Source: Bacterioplanoides sp965219715 (GTDB lineage Bacteria > Pseudomonadota > Gammaproteobacteria > Pseudomonadales > Oceanobacteraceae). From it: a stretch of 64,000 nucleotides of DNA. The translations under genes and the position numbers were made by a program. The DNA is taken from positions 124,001 through 188,000 of the forward strand of contig NZ_OZ244785.1 in assembly GCF_965219715.1 (NCBI RefSeq). The letters run 5' to 3'. Shown piece by piece: positions 9,801 to 18,107 of the stretch (position 1 is the first letter of the stretch; every line of letters starts with the position of its first letter). Under the pieces are notes generated by a model, which did not search any database, was not told where the DNA came from, and saw nothing but the letters and a program-made list of their open reading frames with translations.

Positions 9801-10334
9801 GATCTGGAAAAAGCGCTGAGTACGCTGGAAGGCGCCATTCATAAAATTGATCGTGAAACCCGCACCCGCTTTAAAGAAACCTTCGACAAAATGAATGCCG
9901 GTTTGGCGGAGTTATTCCCGAAAGTATTTGGCGGCGGCCATGCGTCACTGGAATTAACCGGCGATGATTTGCTGGATACTGGTGTGGCGATTATGGCGCG
10001 CCCGCCGGGTAAGAAAAACAGCACCATTCATTTGTTATCTGGTGGTGAAAAAGCACTGACAGCAATTGCCTTGGTGTTCTCGATCTTTCAGCTGAATCCA
10101 GCGCCTTTCTGTATGCTGGATGAGGTTGATGCGCCATTGGATGATGCCAATGTTGGACGTTATGCGCGACTGGTAAAAGCCATGTCGGAAAAGGTGCAGT
10201 TTATTTACATTACACACAATAAAATCGCGATGGAAAAGGCATCCCAGCTGATGGGGGTGACCATGCACGAGCCTGGTGTATCACGTTTAGTATCAGTAGA
10301 TGTCGAAGAAGCGGCGGAAATGATCGACCAATAA
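6828..10334 (+). CDS. smc: Chromosome segregation protein SMC
   Basis: ATPase core of the housekeeping Smc-ScpAB condensin, which extrudes and aligns chromosomal DNA. The 1168-residue protein has the N-terminal half of the ATPase head with Walker A GPNGCGKSN (near residue 32), a long coiled coil (about 165-500), a hinge (about 500-650), a second coiled coil (about 655-1000), and a C-terminal head with signature LSGGEKALTA (near 1070) and Walker B FCMLDEVDAPLDD. The scpAB genes are not in the window. It is followed by zipA and ligA, the conserved gammaproteobacterial order. The window therefore encodes two SMC-family ATPases, this one and MksB at 55.7 kb. Confidence 0.97.
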   Translation: MRLKAIKLAGFKSFVDPTTVPFSTNMTGIVGPNGCGKSNTIDAVRWVMGESSAKYLRGDAMTDVIFNGSAERKPVSKASVDLIFDNSDGTLRGEYASYNEISLRRQVTRDGQSSYYLNGTKCRKKDITDIFLGTGLGPRSYAIIEQGMISRLIEAKPEELRVYVEEAAGISKYKERRRETENRMRRTNENLERLQDIREELERQLAHLKRQADAAEKYKELKSQEREKKAQLQALKWQILDKDYQQRQQQISQHQVQFEAHTAAQRSADAEIEALRLEHTDKNDEFSSAQAKFYDVGSQIARQEQKVEHQAQMALQLDQEMAEVEKSILDTQRSLEEDQLQLETIAEEKLMLEPELEMLLAGEEESAEALAIAEENQQQWQERWEQFTQRASEPTRQAEVAQTRMQNIEQQLSRLQQQIGRLQDEKRELADNPELEEIQLLQEEVSEQEMASEGLQEKTDTLQQQVNQSREDLEARRRQLEDGKNQLQHFINRKATLDALQKAALGEGSEAVSHWLESHQLARKPRLAEQLHVEDGWERAVETVLGDYLQAVVIDDLDPTQHWLGSLKEGQLALWQAAQNNSPAGSADSLLSKVRSEQDISGFLSRVKTASDLPQALAMRSQLNADESVITPEGIWLGKQWLRVAKTADGEGGVLARQQELETLEEQIEELDIQVEEWEVDLEADQLKLRSAEQQREVAQRELQQASQQLIHLKSQLSGKQARAEQFALRGEKLDQDIAETRDLQELERESLEEVRLQWQEAMSAIDEDSGERERLLADKTQVQVALDQARMSAGQNKDHSHQLQLKVQSLATKEQSLNQAIERLAAQMQRLRERRGQIEANQSRDHSVDLEELKAQLEELLEQKLVAEQAMQAARHALEAVDSQLRKLEQQRTDAEKKALEVRNELEKVRMECQALDIRRQALVEQLQEEKLSLEQVLETMPEEADADTWQQDLQRIAERIQRLGAINLAAIEEYKTQSERKVYLDAQHADLEKALSTLEGAIHKIDRETRTRFKETFDKMNAGLAELFPKVFGGGHASLELTGDDLLDTGVAIMARPPGKKNSTIHLLSGGEKALTAIALVFSIFQLNPAPFCMLDEVDAPLDDANVGRYARLVKAMSEKVQFIYITHNKIAMEKASQLMGVTMHEPGVSRLVSVDVEEAAEMIDQ

Positions 10335-10521
10335 TTGGCATGCCAGAGAATTGGCTCAAAAACTGTAAAATTCATCACGAAAAAGCAGGGAAAGTCGCCC
10401 GTAGGTCTGTCATCGACTCCGGGCTTATGACACACTTGTCTGTTGATCTACTCCGTTAGTGTTACCGGTTTTTACGGAGTGTGAGTAATCGTCAACGTGT
10501 TTAAAAAGGCTAGGTGCAATT

Positions 10522-11901
10522 ATGGAATGGAGCTGGCGTACCGTCTTAATCCTGATTGGGTTAGTGGCGATGGTAGCAATCCTTATTGATGGATTCCGTC
10601 GTATGCGTCGCGCGCGTGCTGAAGCACTGCGTCTCGATGTTTCAGAAGATTTTAAGTTCCCGGAAGAAGGTTATAACCCTGAATTACCGGGCGAAGTGCG
10701 TGTGGTGGGTGGTATTGCAGAGCAGGCCGCAGCTGAGCCACCGCCAGAGCGTCCAGAACTGCAAAAGTCCGAGCCTTCGCTGGATGATATTCCTGCTTTT
10801 ACTGCGCTGGAAGATGAGCGCGAAACGGTTGCGGTCGATATTGCAATTAATCGTGAAGATATCTCAGCGGCTTCTGCTACAACATCTGAAGCAGCGGTTA
10901 TTGAAGAAACGGCTGTTGAGGCGAGCAAAGAAGCCGATGATCAGCCCTCTCTCAGCGTCGATAGTGAAGTATTGTCGACTGATCAGGATGCGGTAGCTGA
11001 AACCTCTTGTGACGATAAATCACTGGCACAGCCAAATTCGCCGTTAATTCCGAAAGCTAAGCCAGTCAATCTGGATGAGCAGGTACCTGTTCTGCTGGAT
11101 GTTGAAGAGCTGGGCGACGACACCGACGTTGTGTCAGATACCGTTTCCGATGTCGCTTCTGAGCTCGTTAAAGCTGAAGCAATAGCTGCTGAAGCAGATA
11201 CGATTGCAGCTGACAGCCTGATTGCTGAACAACCAGTTTCAGCCAGCGAAACTGAAACCGAGCCGATGGTGGCCGAGTCAGCACCGGATTACGTCGCGGA
11301 ATTGGAAGACCCTCAGCAGATTGAAGATCCTCATCTGGAGTTGGAAGCTGAGCCACAGCAAATGGCCGAATCATTTGCAGAAACGGCACAGATTATTACT
11401 CATCCAGTGAATTTTGCGGGTGCGGATGCAGAAGTGTTGGCGCATCGCCCACCTGCCGAAGTGGTACTGGTTATTCATGCTATTGCCCAATCGGATGAAG
11501 GCTTTAAAGGCAGTGATTTAATTTACCTGTTTAATTCCTGCGATTTACGTTACGGCGAGAAAAACATTTTCCACCGTTTTGAAGAAGCAGACGGTGCTGG
11601 CAATATCCAGTTCTCAGTATCACAAAGCCATGAACCTGGTATTTTTGAACCGGGTAAAATGGTTGACCAGCAATTCCGTGGATTAAGTTTCTTTATGAGC
11701 CTTCCGGGTGCAAAACGTCCGCTGGAAGCTTATGAAGCCATGTACGAAATGGCGATGGTGGTTGCCCGCAATCTGAAAGCCGACGTGTTGGATGAAAGCC
11801 TGAGTGCACTGACGCCACAAACGGTTGAAGCCAACCGGGAAGAAATTATGACCTTTGAACGTCATCAGCATCTGATGATGAAAAAACAAGGTACGCGCTA
11901 A
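10522..11901 (+). CDS. zipA: Cell division protein ZipA
   Basis: Membrane tether of FtsZ at the division septum. The N-terminus (MEWSWRTVLILIGLVAMVAI) is a single membrane anchor followed by the basic stretch RRMRRARAEALRL. Residues 50-290 are an acidic, Ala/Glu/Ser-rich disordered linker. Residues 305-455 are the ZipA C-terminal FtsZ-binding domain (VVLVIHAIA, GSDLIYLFNSCDLRYGE, FHRFEEADG, GLSFFMSLPG). At 459 residues it is longer than E. coli ZipA because of the linker. Position between smc and ligA confirms the assignment. Confidence 0.95.
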   Translation: MEWSWRTVLILIGLVAMVAILIDGFRRMRRARAEALRLDVSEDFKFPEEGYNPELPGEVRVVGGIAEQAAAEPPPERPELQKSEPSLDDIPAFTALEDERETVAVDIAINREDISAASATTSEAAVIEETAVEASKEADDQPSLSVDSEVLSTDQDAVAETSCDDKSLAQPNSPLIPKAKPVNLDEQVPVLLDVEELGDDTDVVSDTVSDVASELVKAEAIAAEADTIAADSLIAEQPVSASETETEPMVAESAPDYVAELEDPQQIEDPHLELEAEPQQMAESFAETAQIITHPVNFAGADAEVLAHRPPAEVVLVIHAIAQSDEGFKGSDLIYLFNSCDLRYGEKNIFHRFEEADGAGNIQFSVSQSHEPGIFEPGKMVDQQFRGLSFFMSLPGAKRPLEAYEAMYEMAMVVARNLKADVLDESLSALTPQTVEANREEIMTFERHQHLMMKKQGTR

Positions 11902-12032
11902 TTAAACGCGCTTTGATAATTAATATCGCAAGCACTGTTGGTGCAGTGAGTTTTTAAAAAGCAGCAACAGGATGATGCGGCGGCTTAAAAATTCCTGCAT
12001 TAGCAGTTGCTGAATAACACTAAAAAGCCGCT

Positions 12033-14129
12033 ATGACTCAGCAAGATGATCTTTTTTCAACCGCCGCAGATTCTGCGGCGGTTGACGTTTCAGCCTCTGA
12101 AACCACGCCTGCAATACGTGCCAAAGAACTGCGCGATCTGCTCAACGAATATAATCACCAGTATTACGTACTGGATAATCCTTCGGTACCGGACGCGGAA
12201 TACGACCGTCTGCTACGCGAGTTACAGGATATCGAGCGTGAACATCAGCAGCTAAGAACCGCTGACTCACCAACTCAGAAAGTGGGTGCGATGCCGTTAT
12301 CGGCGTTTGATCAGGTGAAGCATGAAATGGCGATGTTATCGCTTGATAACGCCATGAATGCCGAAGAATTTGCGGACTTTTACGCCCGTGTACAAAAGCA
12401 GTTGAATACCACAAATGATATCGAATTTGCCTGTGAGCCTAAATTGGATGGTGCTGCGGTCAGTATTCTTTATGAAGACGGTGTGTTGGTACAAGCTGCC
12501 ACACGAGGTGATGGTCAGACTGGTGAAAATATCACCCAAAATGTTCGCACTATTAAAAACGTACCGTTAAAGCTGGTAGGGAATTATCCACAGCGTGTCG
12601 AGGTGCGTGGTGAAGTCTATATGCCTCTTGATGGCTTCGACGCTTATAACGAAAAAGCGTTGGCCGCCGACGAAAAAGTGTTCGCTAATCCACGTAATGC
12701 GGCAGCCGGGTCTTTGCGTCAGCTGGATTCAAAAATCACCGCAAAACGCCCGCTGGAATTCTGCTCCTACGGTATTGGTGTTGTTAGCGATGATTTTGAT
12801 ATGCCAGAAAACCTGAGTGGTATTTTCCAGCAGGTAAAAAGCTGGGGCATTAAAATTAATGACGAGTTAACCGTTGCCAAAAACTTGGTGGAAGCACAGG
12901 CATTTTTCGACGGCCTTGGTGATAAGCGTCATTCATTACCCTACGAAATTGATGGCACGGTTTTCAAAGTAAACAACCTGGCGCTGCAACAGCAGTTAGG
13001 ATTTGTTGCTCGTGCTCCACGTTGGGCAATTGCTTATAAATTCCCGGCCGTAGAAGAAATGACCGTGCTGGAAAATGTTGATTTTCAGGTAGGTCGTACC
13101 GGTGCTATTACGCCGGTTGCTCGTTTAAATCCGGTTAAGGTTGCCGGTGTTATTGTCAGCAATGCAACACTGCATAATGCCGATGAAATTGCCCGTCTCG
13201 GTGTAAAAGTTGGCGATACGGTGATTATTCGTCGCGCCGGTGATGTGATTCCCCAGGTTGTATCTGTAGTGCAGGATCGCCGTCCAGAAAATGCAGAAGA
13301 TATTGTTTTTCCTGAAACCTGTCCGGTATGTGATTCGGAAATCGAACGGGTAGAGGGCGAGGCCGTTGCTCGTTGTACCGGAGGCCTTGTGTGTTCAGCA
13401 CAGCGCAAAGAAGCGATCAAGCATTTTGTATCGCGTAAGGCTCTGGATGTTGAAGGGTTAGGCGACAAACTGATCGACCAGCTGGTCGATCAGGATTTAA
13501 TTCATTCGGTTGATGACTTATTTCATCTGACGCTGGAGCAATTATCCGGACTGGAACGTATGGCGGAAAAGTCGGCTCAAAACGTTCTGGATGCATTGGA
13601 AAACTCAAAGAAAACCACGCTGGGTCGTTTTTTGTACGCGTTAGGTATTCGTGAGGTCGGTACGGTCACCGCTAACAACCTGGCTGCTCATTTTGGTTTT
13701 CTGCAACGCATTATGGATGCAGATAAAGATACCCTGATTAACGTGAATGATGTTGGTGAAATAGTTGCCAGTCATATTGTTAATTTTTTCGCCCAACAGC
13801 GTAATCGCGATATCGTTGAACAGTTGCAGCTATCTGGCGTGAGTTGGGAAGAGAAGGAGCCTGTTGCCGCCGCAGATGATGCACCGTTAAGCGGTAAAGT
13901 CGCTGTAATCACCGGGACGCTGGCCAGTATGGGGCGTGATCAGGCGAAAGATTATCTGGAGCAACTGGGCGCTAAAGTAACCGGCAGTGTATCGAAGAAA
14001 ACTGACTTTCTGGTGGCGGGTGAAAAAGCCGGTAGTAAGTTAACGAAAGCGCAAAGTCTGGATGTTGAGGTTCTGGATGACGATGCCTTTATGGCATTAT
14101 TGGCAGAACATGGAATTGAGCACGTTTAG
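12033..14129 (+). CDS. ligA: NAD-dependent DNA ligase
   Basis: Seals nicks in replication and repair using NAD+. The 698-residue protein has an Ia domain, the adenylation domain with the nucleotide-accepting lysine in CEPKLDGAAVS (near residue 133), an OB fold, a four-cysteine zinc finger (CPVC, then CTGGLVC, residues 430-455), helix-hairpin-helix repeats (near 490-600) and a C-terminal BRCT domain (about 615-695). The first 22 residues before SETTPAIRAKELRDLL are extra compared with E. coli LigA. It overlaps nothing, and the transglycosylase gene follows 25 bases later. Confidence 0.97.
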   Translation: MTQQDDLFSTAADSAAVDVSASETTPAIRAKELRDLLNEYNHQYYVLDNPSVPDAEYDRLLRELQDIEREHQQLRTADSPTQKVGAMPLSAFDQVKHEMAMLSLDNAMNAEEFADFYARVQKQLNTTNDIEFACEPKLDGAAVSILYEDGVLVQAATRGDGQTGENITQNVRTIKNVPLKLVGNYPQRVEVRGEVYMPLDGFDAYNEKALAADEKVFANPRNAAAGSLRQLDSKITAKRPLEFCSYGIGVVSDDFDMPENLSGIFQQVKSWGIKINDELTVAKNLVEAQAFFDGLGDKRHSLPYEIDGTVFKVNNLALQQQLGFVARAPRWAIAYKFPAVEEMTVLENVDFQVGRTGAITPVARLNPVKVAGVIVSNATLHNADEIARLGVKVGDTVIIRRAGDVIPQVVSVVQDRRPENAEDIVFPETCPVCDSEIERVEGEAVARCTGGLVCSAQRKEAIKHFVSRKALDVEGLGDKLIDQLVDQDLIHSVDDLFHLTLEQLSGLERMAEKSAQNVLDALENSKKTTLGRFLYALGIREVGTVTANNLAAHFGFLQRIMDADKDTLINVNDVGEIVASHIVNFFAQQRNRDIVEQLQLSGVSWEEKEPVAAADDAPLSGKVAVITGTLASMGRDQAKDYLEQLGAKVTGSVSKKTDFLVAGEKAGSKLTKAQSLDVEVLDDDAFMALLAEHGIEHV

Positions 14130-14154
14130 CGGCTTTCTTAAAAAAGGTTTATTC

Positions 14155-14799
14155 ATGATCCGTCGAATATTATTAATGTTGCCAGTGGTTTTGCTGGCTG
14201 CTTGTTCTACACCTCAGCCGAAAAACATCGGCGATGTGTGTGAGATATTCGACGAGTATTACGATTGGTATAACGCTTCGAAGGCGGTGCAGAAGAAATA
14301 CGGTATTCCGATTTCCGTCACCATGGCGTTTATCCATCAGGAATCCAAGTTTATCGATGATAACCGCCCCCCCAGAGAATGGTTCTTATGGATTATTCCC
14401 GGGCCACGGCCTTCGTCTGCGTACGGCTATGCTCAGGCGCTTGATGGTACCTGGGCCGAATATCAGCGTAAAACCGGTAATTGGGGAGCTGACCGTGATG
14501 AGTTCGAAGACGCGGTAGATTTTATCGGCTGGTATAACACCAATACCATAAAGCGCACCCGGATTAAGTCTCACGATGCTTATCGCCTGTACCTAGCTTA
14601 TCACGATGGTGCTGGTGGTTATCTGCGTGGCACGTATAAAAAGAAACCCTGGCTAATGAAGGTCGCGAAGAAGGTAGAACGCCGTTCCAAGCTGTATCAG
14701 CGCCAGTTGGTACAATGCCGCGATGATCTGGAGAGCGGCTGGTTGTGGCGCACCTTATTTGGTGCTGAAGATCAGTTGCTCAGGCCGCCATTAGGCTGA
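14155..14799 (+). CDS. Lipoprotein lytic transglycosylase (SLT domain)
   Basis: A 214-residue envelope protein. The ATG at 14155 (AAAAAAGG upstream) gives a lipoprotein signal peptide ending in the lipobox LLAACS, so it should be lipidated. The SLT core has ISVTMAFIHQESKF with the probable catalytic Glu, SSAYGYAQALDGTW, and YLAYHDGAGGYLRGTY, all typical of MltC/EmtA-like enzymes that cleave the MurNAc-GlcNAc bond to an anhydro sugar. An in-frame extension to 14062 lies inside ligA and was rejected. Substrate preference is unknown. Confidence 0.88.
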   Translation: MIRRILLMLPVVLLAACSTPQPKNIGDVCEIFDEYYDWYNASKAVQKKYGIPISVTMAFIHQESKFIDDNRPPREWFLWIIPGPRPSSAYGYAQALDGTWAEYQRKTGNWGADRDEFEDAVDFIGWYNTNTIKRTRIKSHDAYRLYLAYHDGAGGYLRGTYKKKPWLMKVAKKVERRSKLYQRQLVQCRDDLESGWLWRTLFGAEDQLLRPPLG

Positions 14800-14952
14800 G
14801 CCTGCTTTGTTGCTTAGATAGGCTGGCCCGTCGGGTCATGTATTCTGACGACATAATTATGCCAAAAGTATCAGGGTTACAATTTTCCGATTGCAGCAAT
14901 CCCGGCCACTGCTAAGTTAAAAGTATTGGTCAGATATGGAAGGGATTGCCGT

Positions 14953-15282
14953 ATGAACTACCACTACTTAATCATCACCATCGTTGCCGAAGTTATCGCA
15001 ACGAGTGCACTCAAAGCCACGGATGAATTTACCCGCTTTATTCCCAGCCTGATTGTGGTGGTGGGTTACGCCATCGCTTTTTATTTTTTTACTTTAACGC
15101 TGCGTACCTTTCCGGTTGGCGTCGCTTATGCCTTGTGGGCCGGATTGGGTATCGTACTGGTGGCATTGGTCACGGCGATTTTTTATCGCCAGATGCCAGA
15201 CTGGCCGGCCATTGCCGGTATCAGTCTGATTATTTGTGGGGTGGTGGTGATTCAGTTGTTTTCGAAAACGGCCAGCCATTAG
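14953..15282 (+). CDS. Small multidrug resistance (SMR) family transporter
   Basis: A 109-residue protein with four hydrophobic segments (about 4-22, 30-50, 58-80 and 85-105). The essential membrane-embedded glutamate is Glu13 in IVAEVIATSALK, and the GVAYALWAGLGIVLV block of SMR proteins is present. Members export cationic drugs, quaternary ammonium or guanidinium compounds by proton exchange, acting as dimers. The EmrE-like core is clear, but export substrate (drug versus guanidinium) cannot be decided here. GGAAGGG lies eight bases before the ATG. It converges end-to-end on the GAF-GGDEF gene with no spacer. Confidence 0.9.
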   Translation: MNYHYLIITIVAEVIATSALKATDEFTRFIPSLIVVVGYAIAFYFFTLTLRTFPVGVAYALWAGLGIVLVALVTAIFYRQMPDWPAIAGISLIICGVVVIQLFSKTASH

Positions 15283-16251
15283 TTAATCGCGGCGGCGGCT
15301 TCTTTTATCTTCGTACATCTTTTCGTCGGCCAGCTGAATCCAGCTTTCAAGTGGCCGGCTGAGATCATTCATTTGTAATAAACCAAAACTGACACCAGTA
15401 CGAATATCGCTGTATTGCGCCAGGTGGTGTTTTAATTGCTGATCAATGTCCTGACAGCTTTTGGCCAGTGCATCCAGATCGTTAGTTTCTGCCATTAACA
15501 GAAACTCGTCGCCGCCGATGCGGGCCAGCACATCGCTGCTGCGAAAATGTTGTTTTAACGATTCCGCCAGCGCTTTTAACAAAGCATCTCCCTGTGGGTG
15601 ACCCAGTTGATCGTTTACGGTTTTCAGGCCGTTCATATCCATATAAATCAGTGCCAGACTGGCGTCATTGCGTTTCGCCAATTGAATACGCTGCTCGGCA
15701 ACGGTGGTGAAACCACGACGGTTATATAAACCGGTGAGTTCATCGGTCATTGCCAGAGCACGAAATTGATCAAAATGATCCAGTAACGCCAGATCGGCCT
15801 GCACAATATCCCGGAACTGGCGAATCAGTTCGACATAAGGCTCGTCGTAATCGGTAATCGCAAAATCCATGACACAAATGGTGCCGAACGGTTTACCGCT
15901 GGGCCAGAATATCGGCACCCCGAGATAAGAGTTGAAACCATCTTCGGAAACTTCCGGGTTGGTCAGCCATTCGTCTTCCTGCGTCGCCGCTTTAACATAC
16001 AGCTCCTGGCGTGTCTGAACGATTTTGCGGCAAAAGATATTAGTGTCCGCCGGAATGATGCCACCAACGCTGTAAGGGTTTTCCTCTTGCTGGCTTGCGA
16101 TCGTAACCTGATAGCCTTCTTCTGTATGTTGCACAATAAACCCTGCCGGAGCCTTAAACAGGCTGGCCATCAGGTTAACGGTGCGTTGCCATTTGGCAAA
16201 AGGCACAAGTTCCAGTGGTTGGTCGATTAACCACTTTTTCGGATCGGGCAT
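15283..16251 (-). CDS. GAF-GGDEF diguanylate cyclase
   Basis: A 322-residue soluble protein. Residues 20-155 form a GAF domain (GVPIFWPSGKPFGTICVMD is the late GAF motif). Residues 165-320 are a GGDEF domain with DELTGLYNRRGF, MDMNGLKTVNDQLGH and the signature IGGDEF. An RSSD inhibitory site lies five residues before GGDEF. It should make cyclic-di-GMP in response to a GAF ligand that cannot be named. GAGG precedes the ATG at 16251. The stop abuts the stop of the SMR gene on the opposite strand. Confidence 0.92.
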   Translation of the reverse strand: MPDPKKWLIDQPLELVPFAKWQRTVNLMASLFKAPAGFIVQHTEEGYQVTIASQQEENPYSVGGIIPADTNIFCRKIVQTRQELYVKAATQEDEWLTNPEVSEDGFNSYLGVPIFWPSGKPFGTICVMDFAITDYDEPYVELIRQFRDIVQADLALLDHFDQFRALAMTDELTGLYNRRGFTTVAEQRIQLAKRNDASLALIYMDMNGLKTVNDQLGHPQGDALLKALAESLKQHFRSSDVLARIGGDEFLLMAETNDLDALAKSCQDIDQQLKHHLAQYSDIRTGVSFGLLQMNDLSRPLESWIQLADEKMYEDKRSRRRD

Positions 16252-16436
16252 GGAAACCTCAGAGTTGTACTGCGTGAGCAGTGAAAATAAAAATATTACT
16301 CACAAAGCATAGCTGCTGTATCAGATTCTGAGACTAATGGATGAGTAACTAACCTGCAGGCATTATTGGGGTTTTAGTCGCCTGAAGAAATGACCTCAGG
16401 CAACCACGGGCGTTAATGCCGCATTATTTGGGCTGT

Positions 16437-18107
16437 TCAGGAATACAAAGGCTTAAGGGAGTGTGATTCCTGGTCACCCAAGGCAGGTTCCAGTGCCTTC
16501 AGCAGCGCGAGCAGGTTGGCTCCGTTAAAGGCACTGTTTGCTGTGCCGTTGGCATAGAGCAGGGCATCCAGCTCGGCTAATGCGGCGTTGAGGCGAGGGT
16601 TATTGTGTAAGGTCTGAATCTGATCGAGTCGCACAATATCATCTCGCTGAAAGCGAGCCGACGCCCATAGGATGACGGCCGTGCGGATTTGTTGCGCATC
16701 ATTTTGCTGGCAGGCTTTTTTCAGTTCTTTCCAGCGCTGTTTATCGCTGACGATTGGCGGCAACGATTCTTGTGTTTCAGGATCGCGGTTTTTCTCCCGC
16801 CAAAGCAGGTAGGCCAGGATCAGATTCGATAAAAACAGCACACAGGTCGCAATAATCCAGTAACCATTTGCGGGCCCGGTGACCATTTCGCTGTTGCTTG
16901 CCGTTGTCACGTCGTTGCTCTGAACCGGAGGGATGGTTTCTGGCTGGGTATTCGTCGCCGGTTGTACCTGAATGGTTCTGGCTGGCAATACGGCGTATTC
17001 CAGTGTGCCTAATCGGGTGTTCCACCAGGGAATCCGGACTTCCGGCAGTACCAGTCGGCCTTCGGCGGTAGGCACAATCGCCATGGATTGCTGCAGCGTG
17101 CCCTGAATACCACTTTCATTCATGCTTTCACTGTTATCTGACTGATCCGGGTAATAACGGATTTTATCGACCACCGGCAGGGCAATCGCGGGAATCTGGC
17201 TGCCGCTGAGGCCATTAGCCGTGACTTTGATTGTACGGGTCACGGGTTCTCCCACAGTCCATTGTGACTGGTCTCCGTTACTGAACGTCTCACTGATTTT
17301 CAGTCGGCTGGTGGGTAGCCAGGGCGCCTGAGGGTAGTTGGCTGGAATTGGTTTTATCGTCAACTGCACCGGTTTGCTGACAATGCCAGCCTGGCGTCCG
17401 CGACTCCAGCGATCGTAAGGGTTGGTTACGCGGGCATTAAATCGTTGTCCCGGGATGACCAGATTGCCACTTTCTTCAGGAAAAATAGCGTATTGGCGTT
17501 CGTAAACTCCCAGGCGTTGGCCATCGACAACGGTCTGATAAGAGCGCACTTCAGACAGGGGCTGAACACGGGCGTCTGTTACCTTGAAGTCTGACAGGCT
17601 AGGGTCTTCATGATTGACGCTGTAGAACAGTTTCTCTTTATAGATAATTTGGCCTTGAACGTAATAAGGACCTTCACTGATTTCGACATCAAAAAAGAAT
17701 TCCTTTTCCAACTGTTTTTTCACCGCTGCCGATAACGCGCTGACATTCATAGTGATTGCCTGAGTGCGGCTGTTCTTAAAACTGATGGCAGGAATCGTCA
17801 GCTTACCGGTGCGTTTAGGCGTCAGTGTGAGCGTCCATTCGGTAAAGGATTCAGTGCGGCCATTAACTGAGCGGAACTGGTTGGAGCGTTGCTGGTTTAA
17901 TACCTGAAAATCACGTTCCAACGGTGCTAAATCAGGTGAGCCAAAACCGACTTGTTCGCCATAACGCAACATCAGAGCAAAGGTGTCGTTTTCGCTGATG
18001 TTTTTACGATCGACACTGGCGCTGAAGGTCGCTGCCCAGCCGTGTTGGCTGATCAGTACGCTGGATAAAAAAACTAGAGTTAGTAAATAACGCAGAGGGT
18101 TTACCAT
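16437..18107 (-). CDS. batD: BatD-like membrane protein (oxygen-tolerance domain)
   Basis: A 556-residue protein with a signal peptide ending QHGWA, a long periplasmic region of beta-sandwich repeats (residues 27-410), one membrane span (GYWIIATCVLFLSNLILAYL, near 425) and a cytoplasmic tail. The block SASVDRKNISENDTF is typical of the start of BatD. BatD belongs with MoxR AAA+ chaperones and von Willebrand A proteins; these operons are linked to envelope stress and aerotolerance, but the exact function is unproven. It is the last gene of the operon and overlaps the end of batB/C by seven bases. Confidence 0.9.
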   Translation of the reverse strand: MVNPLRYLLTLVFLSSVLISQHGWAATFSASVDRKNISENDTFALMLRYGEQVGFGSPDLAPLERDFQVLNQQRSNQFRSVNGRTESFTEWTLTLTPKRTGKLTIPAISFKNSRTQAITMNVSALSAAVKKQLEKEFFFDVEISEGPYYVQGQIIYKEKLFYSVNHEDPSLSDFKVTDARVQPLSEVRSYQTVVDGQRLGVYERQYAIFPEESGNLVIPGQRFNARVTNPYDRWSRGRQAGIVSKPVQLTIKPIPANYPQAPWLPTSRLKISETFSNGDQSQWTVGEPVTRTIKVTANGLSGSQIPAIALPVVDKIRYYPDQSDNSESMNESGIQGTLQQSMAIVPTAEGRLVLPEVRIPWWNTRLGTLEYAVLPARTIQVQPATNTQPETIPPVQSNDVTTASNSEMVTGPANGYWIIATCVLFLSNLILAYLLWREKNRDPETQESLPPIVSDKQRWKELKKACQQNDAQQIRTAVILWASARFQRDDIVRLDQIQTLHNNPRLNAALAELDALLYANGTANSAFNGANLLALLKALEPALGDQESHSLKPLYS